Shown here: positions 7,692 to 16,567 of the stretch, piece by piece
How positions within the stretch are numbered: position 1 is the stretch's first letter
Layout of the letters: every line of letters starts with the position of its first letter
DNA from: JAJYVT01 sp027339205
GTDB lineage: Bacteria > Actinomycetota > Acidimicrobiia > Acidimicrobiales > RAAP-2
Length of the DNA stretch: 45,396 bases
Reading direction: 5' to 3'
Assembly (NCBI GenBank): GCA_027339205.1
Contig: DAHWOV010000094.1
Location: 1-45,396 of the forward strand
The notes under the pieces: model-generated
Databases searched by the model: none
What the model saw: the letters and a program-made list of their open reading frames with translations, nothing else
Told to the model about the DNA's origin: nothing
Position numbers and translations under genes: made by a program

Positions 7692-8615
7692 TCAGTCGCT
7701 CGCCGGCATCGACCGAGACCAGACGGCCGCCAGCGCGGCGCTCGCGACCCTCGATCTCTCCGTGTCGGCCCGGCTGGTGAGCACGAGCGGCACCTTGGTC
7801 CCGACCACGATGCCGGCGACGTCGGCGCCACCCATGTAGACGAAGCTCTTGTAGAGGATGTTGCCCGCCTCGAGGTTCGGCACGACGAGGATGTCCGCGT
7901 TCCCCCCGACGGACGACGCGAAGTGCTTGATCTCGACCGCCGCCGGGCTGATCGCGTCGTCGAGTGCGAGCGGTCCGTCGACGACGGCTCCGGAGATCTC
8001 GCCGCGCTCGGCCATCTTGGACAGTGCAGCAGCGTCCAGGGTCGAGGGGATCGAGGGGTCGACGACCTCCAACGCCGAGAGCACTGCGACCTTCGGCAGC
8101 TCGATCCCGAGTGCATGCGCCAGCGCCACGGCGTTCCGGCAGATGTCCGCCTTGTCCGCGAGTCCGGGCGCGACGTTGACGGCGGCGTCGGTGACGAGCA
8201 GAGGACGGTCGTACGCCGGCACGTCGAAGACGAAGACGTGGCTCGCCCGCCGCGCGCCCCTCATCCCCGCCCCCCGGAGCAGCACCGCACGGAGGAACGC
8301 CGAGGTGTGCAGGCTCCCCTTGACCAGGACGTCGGCGCCGCGCGCGTGGACGGTCTCTACGGCAACTCGTGCCGCTGACGCCTCGTCGGGGGCGTCTAGC
8401 AGCGGCAAGCCGCCGATGTCGAGGCCGCTCTGCAGGGCGACCTCGTTGATCTCGCGCGCGGGGCCGACGAGCACCGGTGTGATGATCCCGGCGCTCTTGG
8501 CCTCGAGCGCGGCGAGCAAGGAGACCTGGTCGACCGGGAACACGACGGCGGCGCGCAGCGGGGGACTGCCGAGGGCACGCTCGATGAGCCGGTCGAGGTA
8601 CTCGTGGCGATCCAT
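7692..8615 (-). CDS. Phosphate acetyl/butyryltransferase-family protein
   Basis: A 307-residue cytoplasmic protein of the PTA_PTB family, which transfers acyl groups between CoA and phosphate. Family features are the N-terminal LIERALGSPPLRAAVVFPVDQVSLLAALEAK, PVLVGP, the central DVLVKGSLHTSAFLRAVL, LLVTDAAVNVAP, GAVVDGPLALDDAIS, and the C-terminal DILVVPNLEAGNILYKSFVYMGGADVAGIVVGTKVPLVLTSRAD. Length and motifs fit the phosphate butyryltransferase-like (single-domain) subgroup. ATG 8615 starts right at the family N-terminus; an upstream in-frame ATG at 8699 would lie inside the STAS gene and is disfavoured. It follows the STAS gene by 53 bases, and that gap holds a strong DosR-box-like element. 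A role in acyl-phosphate/ATP supply under oxygen limitation is an inference. Confidence 0.88.
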   Translation of the reverse strand: MDRHEYLDRLIERALGSPPLRAAVVFPVDQVSLLAALEAKSAGIITPVLVGPAREINEVALQSGLDIGGLPLLDAPDEASAARVAVETVHARGADVLVKGSLHTSAFLRAVLLRGAGMRGARRASHVFVFDVPAYDRPLLVTDAAVNVAPGLADKADICRNAVALAHALGIELPKVAVLSALEVVDPSIPSTLDAAALSKMAERGEISGAVVDGPLALDDAISPAAVEIKHFASSVGGNADILVVPNLEAGNILYKSFVYMGGADVAGIVVGTKVPLVLTSRADTERSRVASAALAAVWSRSMPASD

Positions 8616-8650
8616 GCCTCGACTGTGGGCCAGGAAAAGGGCCACCGCAC

Positions 8651-8664
8651 GGGCCGAAAGTCCC
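8651..8664. promoter_or_regulatory. DosR/DevR-box-like element upstream of the phosphate acyltransferase gene
   Basis: GGGCCGAAAGTCCC is an inverted repeat of the form GGGNC-N4-GTCCC that matches the mycobacterial DosR core GGGACTWWAGTCCC at 12 of 14 positions. It lies in the short gap between the STAS stop codon and the acyltransferase ATG, 35 bases from the start, where it could activate an internal promoter with a short leader. Confidence 0.6.
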
Positions 8665-8668
8665 CTCC

Positions 8669-9040
8669 CTACCAGGGAAAGTGCGGCGACGGCAGCCACG
8701 CGGCGAGCGGGGCCGTGGCCTCTCCGGCTCTCCGGCCGAGTGTCGGCGCCACTTGGAGATGGTCGGCACGAAGGCCGCGCCAGCGCAGCGTCGCTCCCGA
8801 CTGCTCCACCATTCGCTGCACTTGCGCGAGGGCGGCGGCGGCATCGCGGTCGGCGAGCCGCAGCTCCTCGACGTCGATCGTGACCGCGCGGGGACGGAAG
8901 CGGAGGACCTGCTCGACTGCCGACACGAGGCGGGAGCGCGTCCGAGCGTCGAGGGTCCCAACGCAGCGAAGGGAGGTGGCTCGGTCGTCAGCCAACAAGA
9001 GGGCGGCGCTCGGCACGACCTGGCCCGTCTCTGCGCTCAT
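8669..9040 (-). CDS. STAS-domain protein (anti-sigma-factor-antagonist type)
   Basis: A 123-residue protein with a STAS-like layout: a beta strand ATSLRCVGTLDARTRSRLVSAVEQVLRF, then PRAVTIDVEELRLADRDAAAALAQVQRMVEQSGATLRWRGL. In this family the segment 'D...L..aD..g...L' normally carries the phosphorylatable Ser/Thr; here the corresponding place reads LADRDAAAAL, with Asp/Ala instead, so it may not be regulated by a kinase. The start ATG 9040 (MSAETGQ) is the only good one at the domain boundary; GGGAG lies about 13 bases upstream. It is followed by the phosphate acyltransferase. It is diverged enough that I assign only the domain, not a partner. Confidence 0.7.
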   Translation of the reverse strand: MSAETGQVVPSAALLLADDRATSLRCVGTLDARTRSRLVSAVEQVLRFRPRAVTIDVEELRLADRDAAAALAQVQRMVEQSGATLRWRGLRADHLQVAPTLGRRAGEATAPLAAWLPSPHFPW

Positions 9041-9099
9041 GGGGCACGTCGCTCCCGCATGGTGACTACAGGGTGCCGAAGTCGCGCGCCGCGTCCGTA

Positions 9100-9113
9100 G
9101 GGCCTTTGGTCCC
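9100..9113. promoter_or_regulatory. DosR/DevR-box-like element between STAS and debranching-type genes
   Basis: GGGCCTTTGGTCCC matches the DosR core GGGACTWWAGTCCC at 12 of 14 positions. It sits in the 144-base divergent intergenic region, 59 bases from the STAS start and 71 bases from the glucosidase start, so it could serve either or both genes. Confidence 0.55.
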
Positions 9114-9184
9114 CCATCCTTCAGCCGCCGCAGGGCCGGGGCTACCCTCGCGCGGGTGCGCCCGAGAGGCATCGGGGTTCGAAG

Positions 9185-11332
9185 GTGAGCGCTGCTCTCC
9201 ATGACGGCATCAGGGGCTTCGCCTCCGACCCGCCTCGGACAGGCGGCCAGACGCTGGTCCTCGGCACGACGTTCGTGGTGTGCGGTCCCGACGGCGACAT
9301 CGACGCAGAGCGGGAGAGCGAGTGCGCGGGCGCGCAGGGGCTCTTCGTGCGCGACGCCCGCGTCCTGTCCCGCTGGCGCCTCCGGATCGACGGCCACCCC
9401 CTCCAGCCGCTCGGGGGGTTCACCACCGAGCCGTCGACCGGCGTCTTCGTGGCGCGTGCGCAGGTCCGGGACGGGAGGTTCGAACCGACGCTGCTCGTGG
9501 AGCGGCGCCGGCGGGTCGGTGCTGGGATGGTCGAAGAGGTCGTGCTGCGCAACTACGGTCCCGAGCCGGCCGGGGTCAGCATCGCGATCGACCTCGGCGC
9601 GGACTTCGCAGACCTCTTGTCGGTGAAGCTCGGGCGTCCGCGGAGTCCCCACACAGTCGAGGTCCACGCGGAGCACGAGTCGTGGTCCGCACGCGTGCGG
9701 GCCGGAGCCGTCGAGCGCGAGGTGAGCGTCTGCGCTCCGGGGGCGGTGACCGCCGCCGACGCGATCGCCTTCCGGGTCGTCGTGCCCTCGGCCGGCACAT
9801 GGCGCACGACCCTCGTGGTGAGCGACGGCGGCGTCCGGGCGAACCGGCTGCACCAGGGTCACCGATCGTCGAGAAACGGCAGCGCCCCCGCCGCCGGCAG
9901 CGCGCTCACCTCCGGCGCTCGCCGCACCAGCTTCCGGTCGGACTCCCCCGCGCTCACCGCGACGCTGCTGCGCAGCCAGCAGGACCTCGCCGCGCTGACC
10001 CTCTTCGACCCAGAGGACGACCGCGACGCGGTGGTCGCCGCAGGGGCACCCTGGTTCCTGGCACTCTTCGGGCGCGATGCGCTCATCACGACGTCGATGA
10101 CGATGGCACTGCGGCCCGATCTCGCAGTCGGGACGCTGCGCGCGCTGGCACGGCACCAAGGCAGGCGCACCGACCTGCTCAGCGAAGAAGAGCCGGGTCG
10201 CATCCTCCACGAGCTGCGCTCGGGCTTCGACACCTCCTCCGCCCCCGGCGGGGTCGACCGCTACTACGGGAGCATCGACGCCACGCCGCTCTTCGTCATG
10301 GTCGTCGCCCAGCTCGCGCGTTACGGCGCGAGCCCGGAGGTCGTCGACGAGCTGCTGCCCGCAGTCGACATGGCGCTCGGATGGGTGGACGCGCACGGCG
10401 ACCGGGACGGGGACGGCTTCGTCGAGTACCGGCGCACGACGGACCGGGGTCTGCGCAACCAGGGGTGGAAGGATTCCGGCGACGGCGTGAGCTTCGCTGA
10501 CGGCTCGCTCGCCGAGCCGCCGATCGCGCTCGTGGAGGTGCAGGGCTACGTCTACGGCGCCTTCGCTGCACGGAGCGAGCTCGCTCGCGCTCGTGGCGAC
10601 TCGGAGTGCGCCCGATACTGGTCCGCACGGGCGGAGACGCTGAAGAGGCGCATCAACGAGGCGTTCTGGCTGCCCGACAAGGGCTACTACGCGATCGCGC
10701 TCGATGGGGAGAAGCGGCCGGTCGACGCGCTCGCGTCGAACATGGGCCACCTCCTGTGGAGCGGAGCCGCCGACGACGACAAGGCGGCGGTCGTCGCCGA
10801 GCGCCTCTTGTCCCCCGAGATGTTCAGCGGCTACGGGATCCGCACGCTGGCGACGACCATGGGCGCCTTCAACCCTGCGAGCTATCACAACGGCTCGGTG
10901 TGGGCGCACGACACCGCCATCTCGGTGGCAGGGCTGGCCCGCTACGGGTTCGTCCGGCACGCGCAACGCGTCGCCGTCGGGCTCGTCGAGGCGGCGTCGT
11001 ACTTCTCCGGGAGGCTCCCGGAGCTCTTCTGCGGGTTCGACAAGACCGCGCTCCCCGCCCCGGTCCCCTACCCCGCGAGCTGTGCGCCCCAGGCCTGGGC
11101 GTCGGCTGCGCCGGTCTCGCTCGTCGTCTCCCTGCTCCGGCTCGACCCCGACCTCCCGCGAAAGACCCTCCAGCTGGCACCCGGGCTGCCCCCCGAGTGG
11201 GGTGCCGTCCAGCTCACCATGACGCTCGGGGCGGTCGACTTCGCCGTGCAGGTGCGCGCTGACGGAAGGTGCTCGGTCACCGGGGCGGACGGGCTGCGGG
11301 TCGTCGGGGGCGCGGTCGTGAGCCGCGTCTGA
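9185..11332 (+). CDS. Glycogen-debranching-type amylo-alpha-1,6-glucosidase (GDE N-terminal + six-hairpin glycosidase)
   Basis: A 715-residue protein. Residues about 20-220 form the beta-rich N-terminal domain seen in bacterial debranching-enzyme-like proteins (LFVRDARVLSRWRLRIDG, VVLRNYG). Residues about 280-700 form an (alpha/alpha)6 barrel with family stretches WFLALFGRDALITTSMT, GDGFVEYRR, GLRNQGWKDSGDGVSF and YGIRTLATTMGAFNPASYHNGSVWAHDTAI. Relatives are annotated as amylo-alpha-1,6-glucosidase or glycogen debranching enzyme. Acting on glycogen or a related alpha-glucan is inferred, in keeping with the neighbouring GT4 and GH65 genes. GTG 9185 begins the family N-terminus with a weak upstream AAGG. 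It is convergent with the GT4 gene (10-base gap), and a DosR-box-like element precedes it. Confidence 0.88.
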   Translation: MSAALHDGIRGFASDPPRTGGQTLVLGTTFVVCGPDGDIDAERESECAGAQGLFVRDARVLSRWRLRIDGHPLQPLGGFTTEPSTGVFVARAQVRDGRFEPTLLVERRRRVGAGMVEEVVLRNYGPEPAGVSIAIDLGADFADLLSVKLGRPRSPHTVEVHAEHESWSARVRAGAVEREVSVCAPGAVTAADAIAFRVVVPSAGTWRTTLVVSDGGVRANRLHQGHRSSRNGSAPAAGSALTSGARRTSFRSDSPALTATLLRSQQDLAALTLFDPEDDRDAVVAAGAPWFLALFGRDALITTSMTMALRPDLAVGTLRALARHQGRRTDLLSEEEPGRILHELRSGFDTSSAPGGVDRYYGSIDATPLFVMVVAQLARYGASPEVVDELLPAVDMALGWVDAHGDRDGDGFVEYRRTTDRGLRNQGWKDSGDGVSFADGSLAEPPIALVEVQGYVYGAFAARSELARARGDSECARYWSARAETLKRRINEAFWLPDKGYYAIALDGEKRPVDALASNMGHLLWSGAADDDKAAVVAERLLSPEMFSGYGIRTLATTMGAFNPASYHNGSVWAHDTAISVAGLARYGFVRHAQRVAVGLVEAASYFSGRLPELFCGFDKTALPAPVPYPASCAPQAWASAAPVSLVVSLLRLDPDLPRKTLQLAPGLPPEWGAVQLTMTLGAVDFAVQVRADGRCSVTGADGLRVVGGAVVSRV

Positions 11333-11342
11333 CCGCGAGCAG

Positions 11343-12599
11343 CTAGCCGGCGGTCGGGAGGTCGCTCACCGATCCGAACGGCCTGCGGCCGTCCGCCGGC
11401 GCGAACCCCGGGTCGTCGTCGGGCGCGGGGTCCCGGTCGTCTGCCGCCACGAGCCCCCGGCCGGCGCGGCCGGCGCGCTCGGCGCGCTCGACGCGCTCGT
11501 AGAGGCGAACGTAGCCGTCGACCATGGCGTCGCCGGAGAACAACTGCTCCGCGCGAGCGCGGCAGTCCTGCGGCGAGAGCCGGGTGGTGCCGGCGACCGC
11601 GTCGGCCATCTCCTGGACGGTGGCACGAAGGAAGCCGGTGACGCCGTCTTCGATCACCTCGGGCGCGGCCCCCAGGGGCCTGGCGATCACCGGGGTGCCG
11701 CATGCCATCGCCTCGGCCATCACGAGACCGAACGGCTCGGGCCAGTCGATGGGGAACAGCATCGCCTGGGCCCTCCCCATGAGCCCCACTTTGACCTCGT
11801 GCGGCGGCTCGTCGAGGACGTCCACGTCGCTGCCGAGGCGCGGGGCGACGACCTCGTCCCAGTAGGCGCGCTCCGCCGGCTCGCTTCGCTTCACGATCAT
11901 CGTGAGCGGGAGGCCCGCGCGCCGGGCGATGTCGATGGCGAGCTCCGGCCTCTTCTCGGGGCTCACCCGACCGACGTAGACGAGGAACGGCTCCTTCTCC
12001 ACGCGCAAGGGATGGGTGTCGAGGTCGATGCCGTTGTACACGACCCCGGCGTAGCGCAGTCCCGGGTTGGCACGGCGCTGCGCCTCGCTGATCGCGACCA
12101 GGTGCACGCGGCCGTCGAGAAGGCCGAAGAGCCGCCTGGACTCCCGCGTCCAGGGTCCGTGGAGCGTGTGCACCACCGGCACGCGGCCCTCCAGCATCGC
12201 GCCGAGGGGCGGGCCGAGACCGGTGTGGTCGTGGACGAGGTCGAATTCGCGTGCCGAGAGGAACGCCGAGGTCGTGTGGAACAGGTCATCGGCCACCGAG
12301 CTCGGGTCCCCCAGCAGCGGCGCAGTGTCGAGGGGGACGACCAGCCTGGCCGTGGTGCGCGACCCGGGAGCCGCGAAGACCGTGACCTCGTACCCACGTG
12401 CCACGAGCCCGTCGGCGAGCAACGCGACGACCCGCTCGATGCCGCCGTAGCCCGTCGGCGGCACCGGGAGGTACGGAGGAGCGACAAGGGCCACCCGGCG
12501 CACGCCATCGGCCCGGATGCCCGGGCGGCTCGCGCCTCGCGCCCGTCGGGCGTGCCGGTCGTTCCCAGTCTCTCGAGCGTCGGATCCACCTGGTTGCAT
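11343..12599 (-). CDS. Glycosyltransferase family 4 protein
   Basis: A 418-residue GT-B glycosyltransferase of the GT4 class, transferring a sugar from a nucleotide-sugar with retention. The N-terminal domain has PPTGYGGIERVVALLADGLVARGYEVTVFA and HDHTGLGP. The C-terminal donor-binding domain has VYVGRVSPEKRPELAIDIA and the E-x7-E element EPFGLVMAEAMACGTPVIA, then GAAPEVIEDGVTGFL. A low-complexity tail (ERVERAERAGRAGRG, from 9-bp repeats near 11463-11498) and an acidic C-terminus follow. The start near 12599 lies 54 bases after the USP gene; ATG MQPGG is used, but the extra 25 residues before RRVALVAPP are not conserved-looking. Sugar and acceptor are unknown; linkage to the GH65 and USP genes suggests storage or compatible carbohydrate metabolism. 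Confidence 0.9.
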   Translation of the reverse strand: MQPGGSDARETGNDRHARRARGASRPGIRADGVRRVALVAPPYLPVPPTGYGGIERVVALLADGLVARGYEVTVFAAPGSRTTARLVVPLDTAPLLGDPSSVADDLFHTTSAFLSAREFDLVHDHTGLGPPLGAMLEGRVPVVHTLHGPWTRESRRLFGLLDGRVHLVAISEAQRRANPGLRYAGVVYNGIDLDTHPLRVEKEPFLVYVGRVSPEKRPELAIDIARRAGLPLTMIVKRSEPAERAYWDEVVAPRLGSDVDVLDEPPHEVKVGLMGRAQAMLFPIDWPEPFGLVMAEAMACGTPVIARPLGAAPEVIEDGVTGFLRATVQEMADAVAGTTRLSPQDCRARAEQLFSGDAMVDGYVRLYERVERAERAGRAGRGLVAADDRDPAPDDDPGFAPADGRRPFGSVSDLPTAG

Positions 12600-12653
12600 G
12601 ACTTCTCCTCCACCGTCCGCCCCCGCACAGGTCCGGCGAGGCGGACCACGAGC

Positions 12654-13469
12654 TCAGCCTGCCGCATCCGGGGCCTGCCCGTGTAGGGTCGTTCGACCCG
12701 AGCCGGCGGCGGGCAGGAGCAGGACCGGCAGGGCTGCGCCCCGCAGCACGTCGCGCACGACCCTCGCACGTCCTTCCGACGGGTCCTGCGACCAGCTCAA
12801 GACGATCATGTCGGCGCCGCGCTCGGTGCCCACCTCGACCACGCGGTCCGCCACCGTGCCGGATCGCAGCAGGATCTGTGTGGCGACCGGGAAGTTCTTC
12901 GCCAGGAACTCGCGACCCAGCAGCTCGGTGTCACGGACCGGCCGGTCGAGCATCCGAGGCAGCGTCTCATCGGTGAACACGTGGAGCACCTCCACCTCGA
13001 CTTCCTGGGCGAGAAGCGGGAGCAGGGCTTCGAGGACCGGGCGCGATGATGCTTCCTCCCCCTCGAGCGGGACGAGCAGGCGGTGAAGTGGGCCCTCTGC
13101 GAGGTGCCCGGTCGCCGGCACCACCACGACGGGCTTCGCCGAGCGCTCGGTCACGTCCAGCGTGGTGGCGCCCACCCCGAGCGCGCCGTGGCCCCCGCGC
13201 CCGGCGCCCATCACGATGGCGCGCACCTCGGGCCTCTCCAGCTCTGAGACGAGCGCACGGCCGGCTGGTCCGGCGACCTGGCGGAGCGGCACCCCGACGC
13301 GGCCGGCGAGAGTGGCGAGCGTCGCCGGCGCCGACGTGCCGGCGTGCACGGCCTCCACCGCTGCGCCGGTCATCTCCCCGACCCGAATGGCGATGCCGAG
13401 GACCTCCGGGGCTGCGGTGCCCCGCTCGAGCGCGGCGAGCACGCGCGCGGTCGGTTGGGTCTCGGTCAC
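12654..13469 (-). CDS. Tandem universal stress protein (two UspA domains)
   Basis: A 271-residue cytoplasmic protein with two UspA-like domains. The first, about residues 8-125, ends with AIVMGAGRGGHGALGVGATTLDVTERSAKPVVVVP, a clear ATP-binding-type G-x2-G-x9-G(S/T) region. The second, about 135-260, begins HRLLVPLEGEEASSRPVLEAL and ends MIVLSWSQDPSEGRARVVRDVLRGAALPVLLLP, where the glycine motif is degraded. GTG 13469 overlaps the stop of the HAD-GH65 gene (GTGA), indicating translational coupling. Tandem USPs are typical hypoxia/dormancy genes in actinobacteria (for example Rv2623 in M. tuberculosis). The pairing with a carbohydrate phosphorylase-like enzyme suggests co-induction under stress. 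Confidence 0.88.
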   Translation of the reverse strand: MTETQPTARVLAALERGTAAPEVLGIAIRVGEMTGAAVEAVHAGTSAPATLATLAGRVGVPLRQVAGPAGRALVSELERPEVRAIVMGAGRGGHGALGVGATTLDVTERSAKPVVVVPATGHLAEGPLHRLLVPLEGEEASSRPVLEALLPLLAQEVEVEVLHVFTDETLPRMLDRPVRDTELLGREFLAKNFPVATQILLRSGTVADRVVEVGTERGADMIVLSWSQDPSEGRARVVRDVLRGAALPVLLLPAAGSGRTTLHGQAPDAAG

Positions 13470-16400
13470 GAGCTGCTCCTCTCCGCGTCGGTCGCGCCGC
13501 GGCCCGATGTCTCCTGGCGGACCGGGACGACCACCCTCCCCTGCGATCCCCTCTCGGCCTCCGTGCCGGCCACCCGGATGCGCAGCGGCGCGGCGCACTC
13601 GACGGCGACCTCGTCGTGGGAGGCGGTGAGCCCGACAGGTACGCCGCGCACGCGGAAGCGCAAGGAGAGCTGCTGCCACGCAGAGGGCAGGCGCGGGTCG
13701 ACGACCAACCCGCCGGCCTCGACGCGGGCTCCGAGGAACCCGAAGGCGAGCGCCTGCCACACGCCGCCCATGGCGGCCAGATGGAGGCCGCCCGCAGTGG
13801 TCCCCGTGATGTCGTCCAGGTCGATCCGGGCGGCGACGCGGAAGAGCTCGAGCGCGTCGTCCGGCCTCCCCGCTCGAGCGAGGAGCGTCGCGGAGATCGC
13901 GGGCGACAGCGAGCTGCCGTGGGCAGTGCGGGGCTCGTAGAAGTCGATGCAAGGTTCGAGCGAGCCCGGCACGGCGTCTTCGGGCAGCATGTGGTGGATC
14001 ATGAGCGCGTCCGCCTGCTTGATGAGCTGGGACTTCGCGACCCGCTCGGCGCCGAGCAGGACGTCGATCGCGACCGGCGGGCGCGCGAAGTCGGCGACCA
14101 TGAGAGGTTCCAGAGCGAAGTAGCCGGCGAACTGCTCGTAGATCCCGCGCTCGGCGTCGAAGCCGTCGACGAGGCGCGCCGCGAGGTCGCGCCACGACGC
14201 TGCCTCCTCGGCGCGTGCACCGTTCGCGCTCTTCGCGTTGCCGACGCCAGAGCCAGCCTCGGAGAGCAGGTCCGCGCCGCGGCGCAGGTTCCATCGCGCC
14301 ATCGCGTTGGTGTACGCGTTGTCGTCGACCACCTGGTGGTACTCGTCCGGCCCCATGACGCCGTCGAGGTGACCGTGGCCGGAATGGTCGAGGCGGATCC
14401 GGCTCGCCCAGTACCGTGCGGTCTCGACGACAAGATCGCGCCCCGGGCTGTCGAGGAAGGCCGGGTCTCCGCTCCATTGCGCGTAGCGCACCGCCGCCCA
14501 CGCGACGTCGGCGACGATGTGCTCCTCGTGGGTCCCGGTGAGGATCTCCACCGGCTCACCGTGCGCCCCGAAGACGAGCGTCGGCGTCACGTCGCTTCCG
14601 TCCCTCGCCGACTCCCAGGGGAACCGGGCACCCGCGAGGCCGAGCTCAGCGGCATGGGCACGGGCGGCGGGGAGCCGCCGGATCCGGTACTCGAGCATGG
14701 CGCGCGCGGCCCGGGGCGAGAGCGCGACCAGCGCGGGGAGCACGAAGGAGTCGGCGTCCCAGAAGACGTGCCCCTCGTAGGCCTCGCCGGTCATCCCGCG
14801 CGCCCCGACCGGTGCCTCCCCGCGCGCCGAGGCCGACGACAGGAGGTGGAAGACCGCGAAACGGGCCGCAAGCTCGTCTCGTGCCGCGTCCGCGCCTCCC
14901 GTGATCGTGACGCCGGCGTCTCGCCACCGACGCGCCCAGGTCCGCCGGTGGCCGGCGAGGAGGGCCTCGAAGCCGACCGCGTCGGCCTGCGCGAGCCGTC
15001 TTGCGGCGCGCCGCTCGGTCGGGGACGCCTTCTTGCCGGCCGACCACGCGCAGACACGCTCGAGGATCGTGCACCCTGACCGGTCCACCCACCGATCGCT
15101 CGCCGCGACCGCCAGGCGCACCTCCTTCGAGCCGGTCGACGCGACGGCGGTCCGCCCCCGGCGCATCGCCCGTGCGCAGGACCCCTCCACCGTGAGCGGG
15201 GCGTTGCCGCGCGAAAGCGTCCGATCACCCGCCTCCGCCCGCATCCCCATGAAGTACGGCCGCTGCGCGAAGACCACCCTCAACGTGCGCAGACTGCGTC
15301 CCTCGTCGGCGCGGAAGAGCACGCCGGTCCGCAGGTCGACGACCGTCGATCCCCCTTTCCCATCGGCGGGCGGCGCCGACAGCTGGAGGTCCGTCCAGAC
15401 CGGGCCGTGCACCAGGCGGTCCTCGTCGTCGTAGAGGCCCGCCACGCAGAAGAGCGGCGACGAGCCAGCGCCGCGGTCCTCCCTCGAGCCGCGCGTGCCT
15501 GCCCGGCCGTTCGAGAGCGCGCCGAGCGCCTCGGCGACGCGCTCGGAGGAGGGGTGGACCGGGAGCGGGACGACCCAGCGCGGATCGTCGTCCACCCGAG
15601 GCACGCGCCGCGCGGCGCGGCGGGCGAGCTGTGCGTCGAGGAGCTCGAGGAACCGTCGGGGGCCGCCCCCGAGCGCTGCGACCCCTGGGGGCACCCCGCC
15701 GGGCTCCACGCCCACCGACACGACCACCGCCCGGGCGAGCTGTTCCACGAGCATCAGCGAGTCGCTGCCGGGAACCCCCCCGATCGGACCGAGCTCGTCG
15801 CCCGCGACGAGGACCAGCCGCCCGGTCAACCCCTCGTCCTCGAGCCAGCGGGCGGCGAAGCGCGCAGAGTCGGACTTGTCGGTGAGGCCGATCTCGACGT
15901 GCTTGACGTCGCTCGTGATGCGAGGGTCTTCGAGGCCGGCACTCCGGGCGGTGCGCCGGGCGAGCTCCACCACGTCGGCCAGCGTCCCCGCATCGGTCAT
16001 CGCCAGGCGCCGTTCCACCGCCGTGAGCAGTGCGGCGATCTCCGCCTTCTTCGGGTCCGCCCACTCCGGCTCGGGGATCAGGTCGATCTTGCGCCGGTTC
16101 AGCCGGCTCGAGACCACCTCCGTCCCGAGCCCTCTTGCAGAGAGCTCGCGCACGACGAGCGCGGCCGCGCGGTCGAGCGCTGCGTCCTCCTCGGGCGTCG
16201 CCACGCGTCGGGAGACGAGCCTGAGGCCTCTCGGGGTCGCCCGGAAGACCTCCGATCCCCGGTTCGCGCAGAAGAACAGGCGGCCGGGTCCGTGCGGGCG
16301 CGCCTGGAGCTGCCCGTCCACGTTGCCCACGTGCGTCCCGCTCACCACGAAGACGTGGACACCAGCCGCGCTGAGCGCCTCGACGCGGGCCTGCAAGCCG

Positions 16401-16567
16401 GACGCGTCAGCGGCACGGTCGACGACGGCGGTCCCGTCCCAGTCGAAGAGGACTGCCTCGAACGTCTCGTCCAGTTCCGCCTCGCCGGGGTGCTCCCCAC
16501 CGGGGTGCTCGTCGTCCAGTTCCGCCTCGCCGGGGTGCTCCGCGCCGGGGTGCTCCGAGAAGGTCAT
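13466..16567 (-). CDS. Fusion of HAD-superfamily phosphatase and GH65 glycoside hydrolase/phosphorylase
   Basis: A 1033-residue two-enzyme fusion. After a duplicated acidic leader (EHPGEAELDD-type), residues about 37-290 form a HAD/Cof-like phosphatase related to trehalose-6-phosphate phosphatases: motif I FDWDGT (41-46), FVVSGTHVG, a Lys in DVKHVEIGLTDKS, and motif IV VAGDELGP. Residues about 360-1010 form a GH65 protein: EGHVFWDADSF (about 603) and the catalytic-acid motif MGPDEYH (about 738), then WNLRRGADLL. GH65 enzymes are maltose, trehalose or kojibiose phosphorylases or hydrolases. The combination suggests phosphorolysis or hydrolysis of trehalose-like disaccharides with handling of a sugar phosphate. 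ATG 16567 has GGGAG about 11 bases upstream. The gene is coupled to the USP gene by a GTGA overlap. Confidence 0.88.
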   Translation of the reverse strand: MTFSEHPGAEHPGEAELDDEHPGGEHPGEAELDETFEAVLFDWDGTAVVDRAADASGLQARVEALSAAGVHVFVVSGTHVGNVDGQLQARPHGPGRLFFCANRGSEVFRATPRGLRLVSRRVATPEEDAALDRAAALVVRELSARGLGTEVVSSRLNRRKIDLIPEPEWADPKKAEIAALLTAVERRLAMTDAGTLADVVELARRTARSAGLEDPRITSDVKHVEIGLTDKSDSARFAARWLEDEGLTGRLVLVAGDELGPIGGVPGSDSLMLVEQLARAVVVSVGVEPGGVPPGVAALGGGPRRFLELLDAQLARRAARRVPRVDDDPRWVVPLPVHPSSERVAEALGALSNGRAGTRGSREDRGAGSSPLFCVAGLYDDEDRLVHGPVWTDLQLSAPPADGKGGSTVVDLRTGVLFRADEGRSLRTLRVVFAQRPYFMGMRAEAGDRTLSRGNAPLTVEGSCARAMRRGRTAVASTGSKEVRLAVAASDRWVDRSGCTILERVCAWSAGKKASPTERRAARRLAQADAVGFEALLAGHRRTWARRWRDAGVTITGGADAARDELAARFAVFHLLSSASARGEAPVGARGMTGEAYEGHVFWDADSFVLPALVALSPRAARAMLEYRIRRLPAARAHAAELGLAGARFPWESARDGSDVTPTLVFGAHGEPVEILTGTHEEHIVADVAWAAVRYAQWSGDPAFLDSPGRDLVVETARYWASRIRLDHSGHGHLDGVMGPDEYHQVVDDNAYTNAMARWNLRRGADLLSEAGSGVGNAKSANGARAEEAASWRDLAARLVDGFDAERGIYEQFAGYFALEPLMVADFARPPVAIDVLLGAERVAKSQLIKQADALMIHHMLPEDAVPGSLEPCIDFYEPRTAHGSSLSPAISATLLARAGRPDDALELFRVAARIDLDDITGTTAGGLHLAAMGGVWQALAFGFLGARVEAGGLVVDPRLPSAWQQLSLRFRVRGVPVGLTASHDEVAVECAAPLRIRVAGTEAERGSQGRVVVPVRQETSGRGATDAERSSS
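16468..16541 (-). repeat. 45-bp period coding repeat (EHPGEAELDD leader)
   Basis: A 29-base block, starting cgtccagttccgcctcgccg, occurs at 16468-16496 and again at 16513-16541 with a 45-bp period, and a shorter related piece follows. It encodes a His-Pro-Gly-Glu-rich acidic leader in front of the HAD domain. The leader is unlikely to be catalytic. Confidence 0.9.

Noticed and set aside
8669..10966. 765-codon minus-strand frame opposite the debranching-type gene
   Set aside because: Only its last 124 codons (from 9040) look like a real protein (STAS). The rest is the antisense shadow of a strongly recognisable plus-strand enzyme, as expected in very GC-rich DNA.
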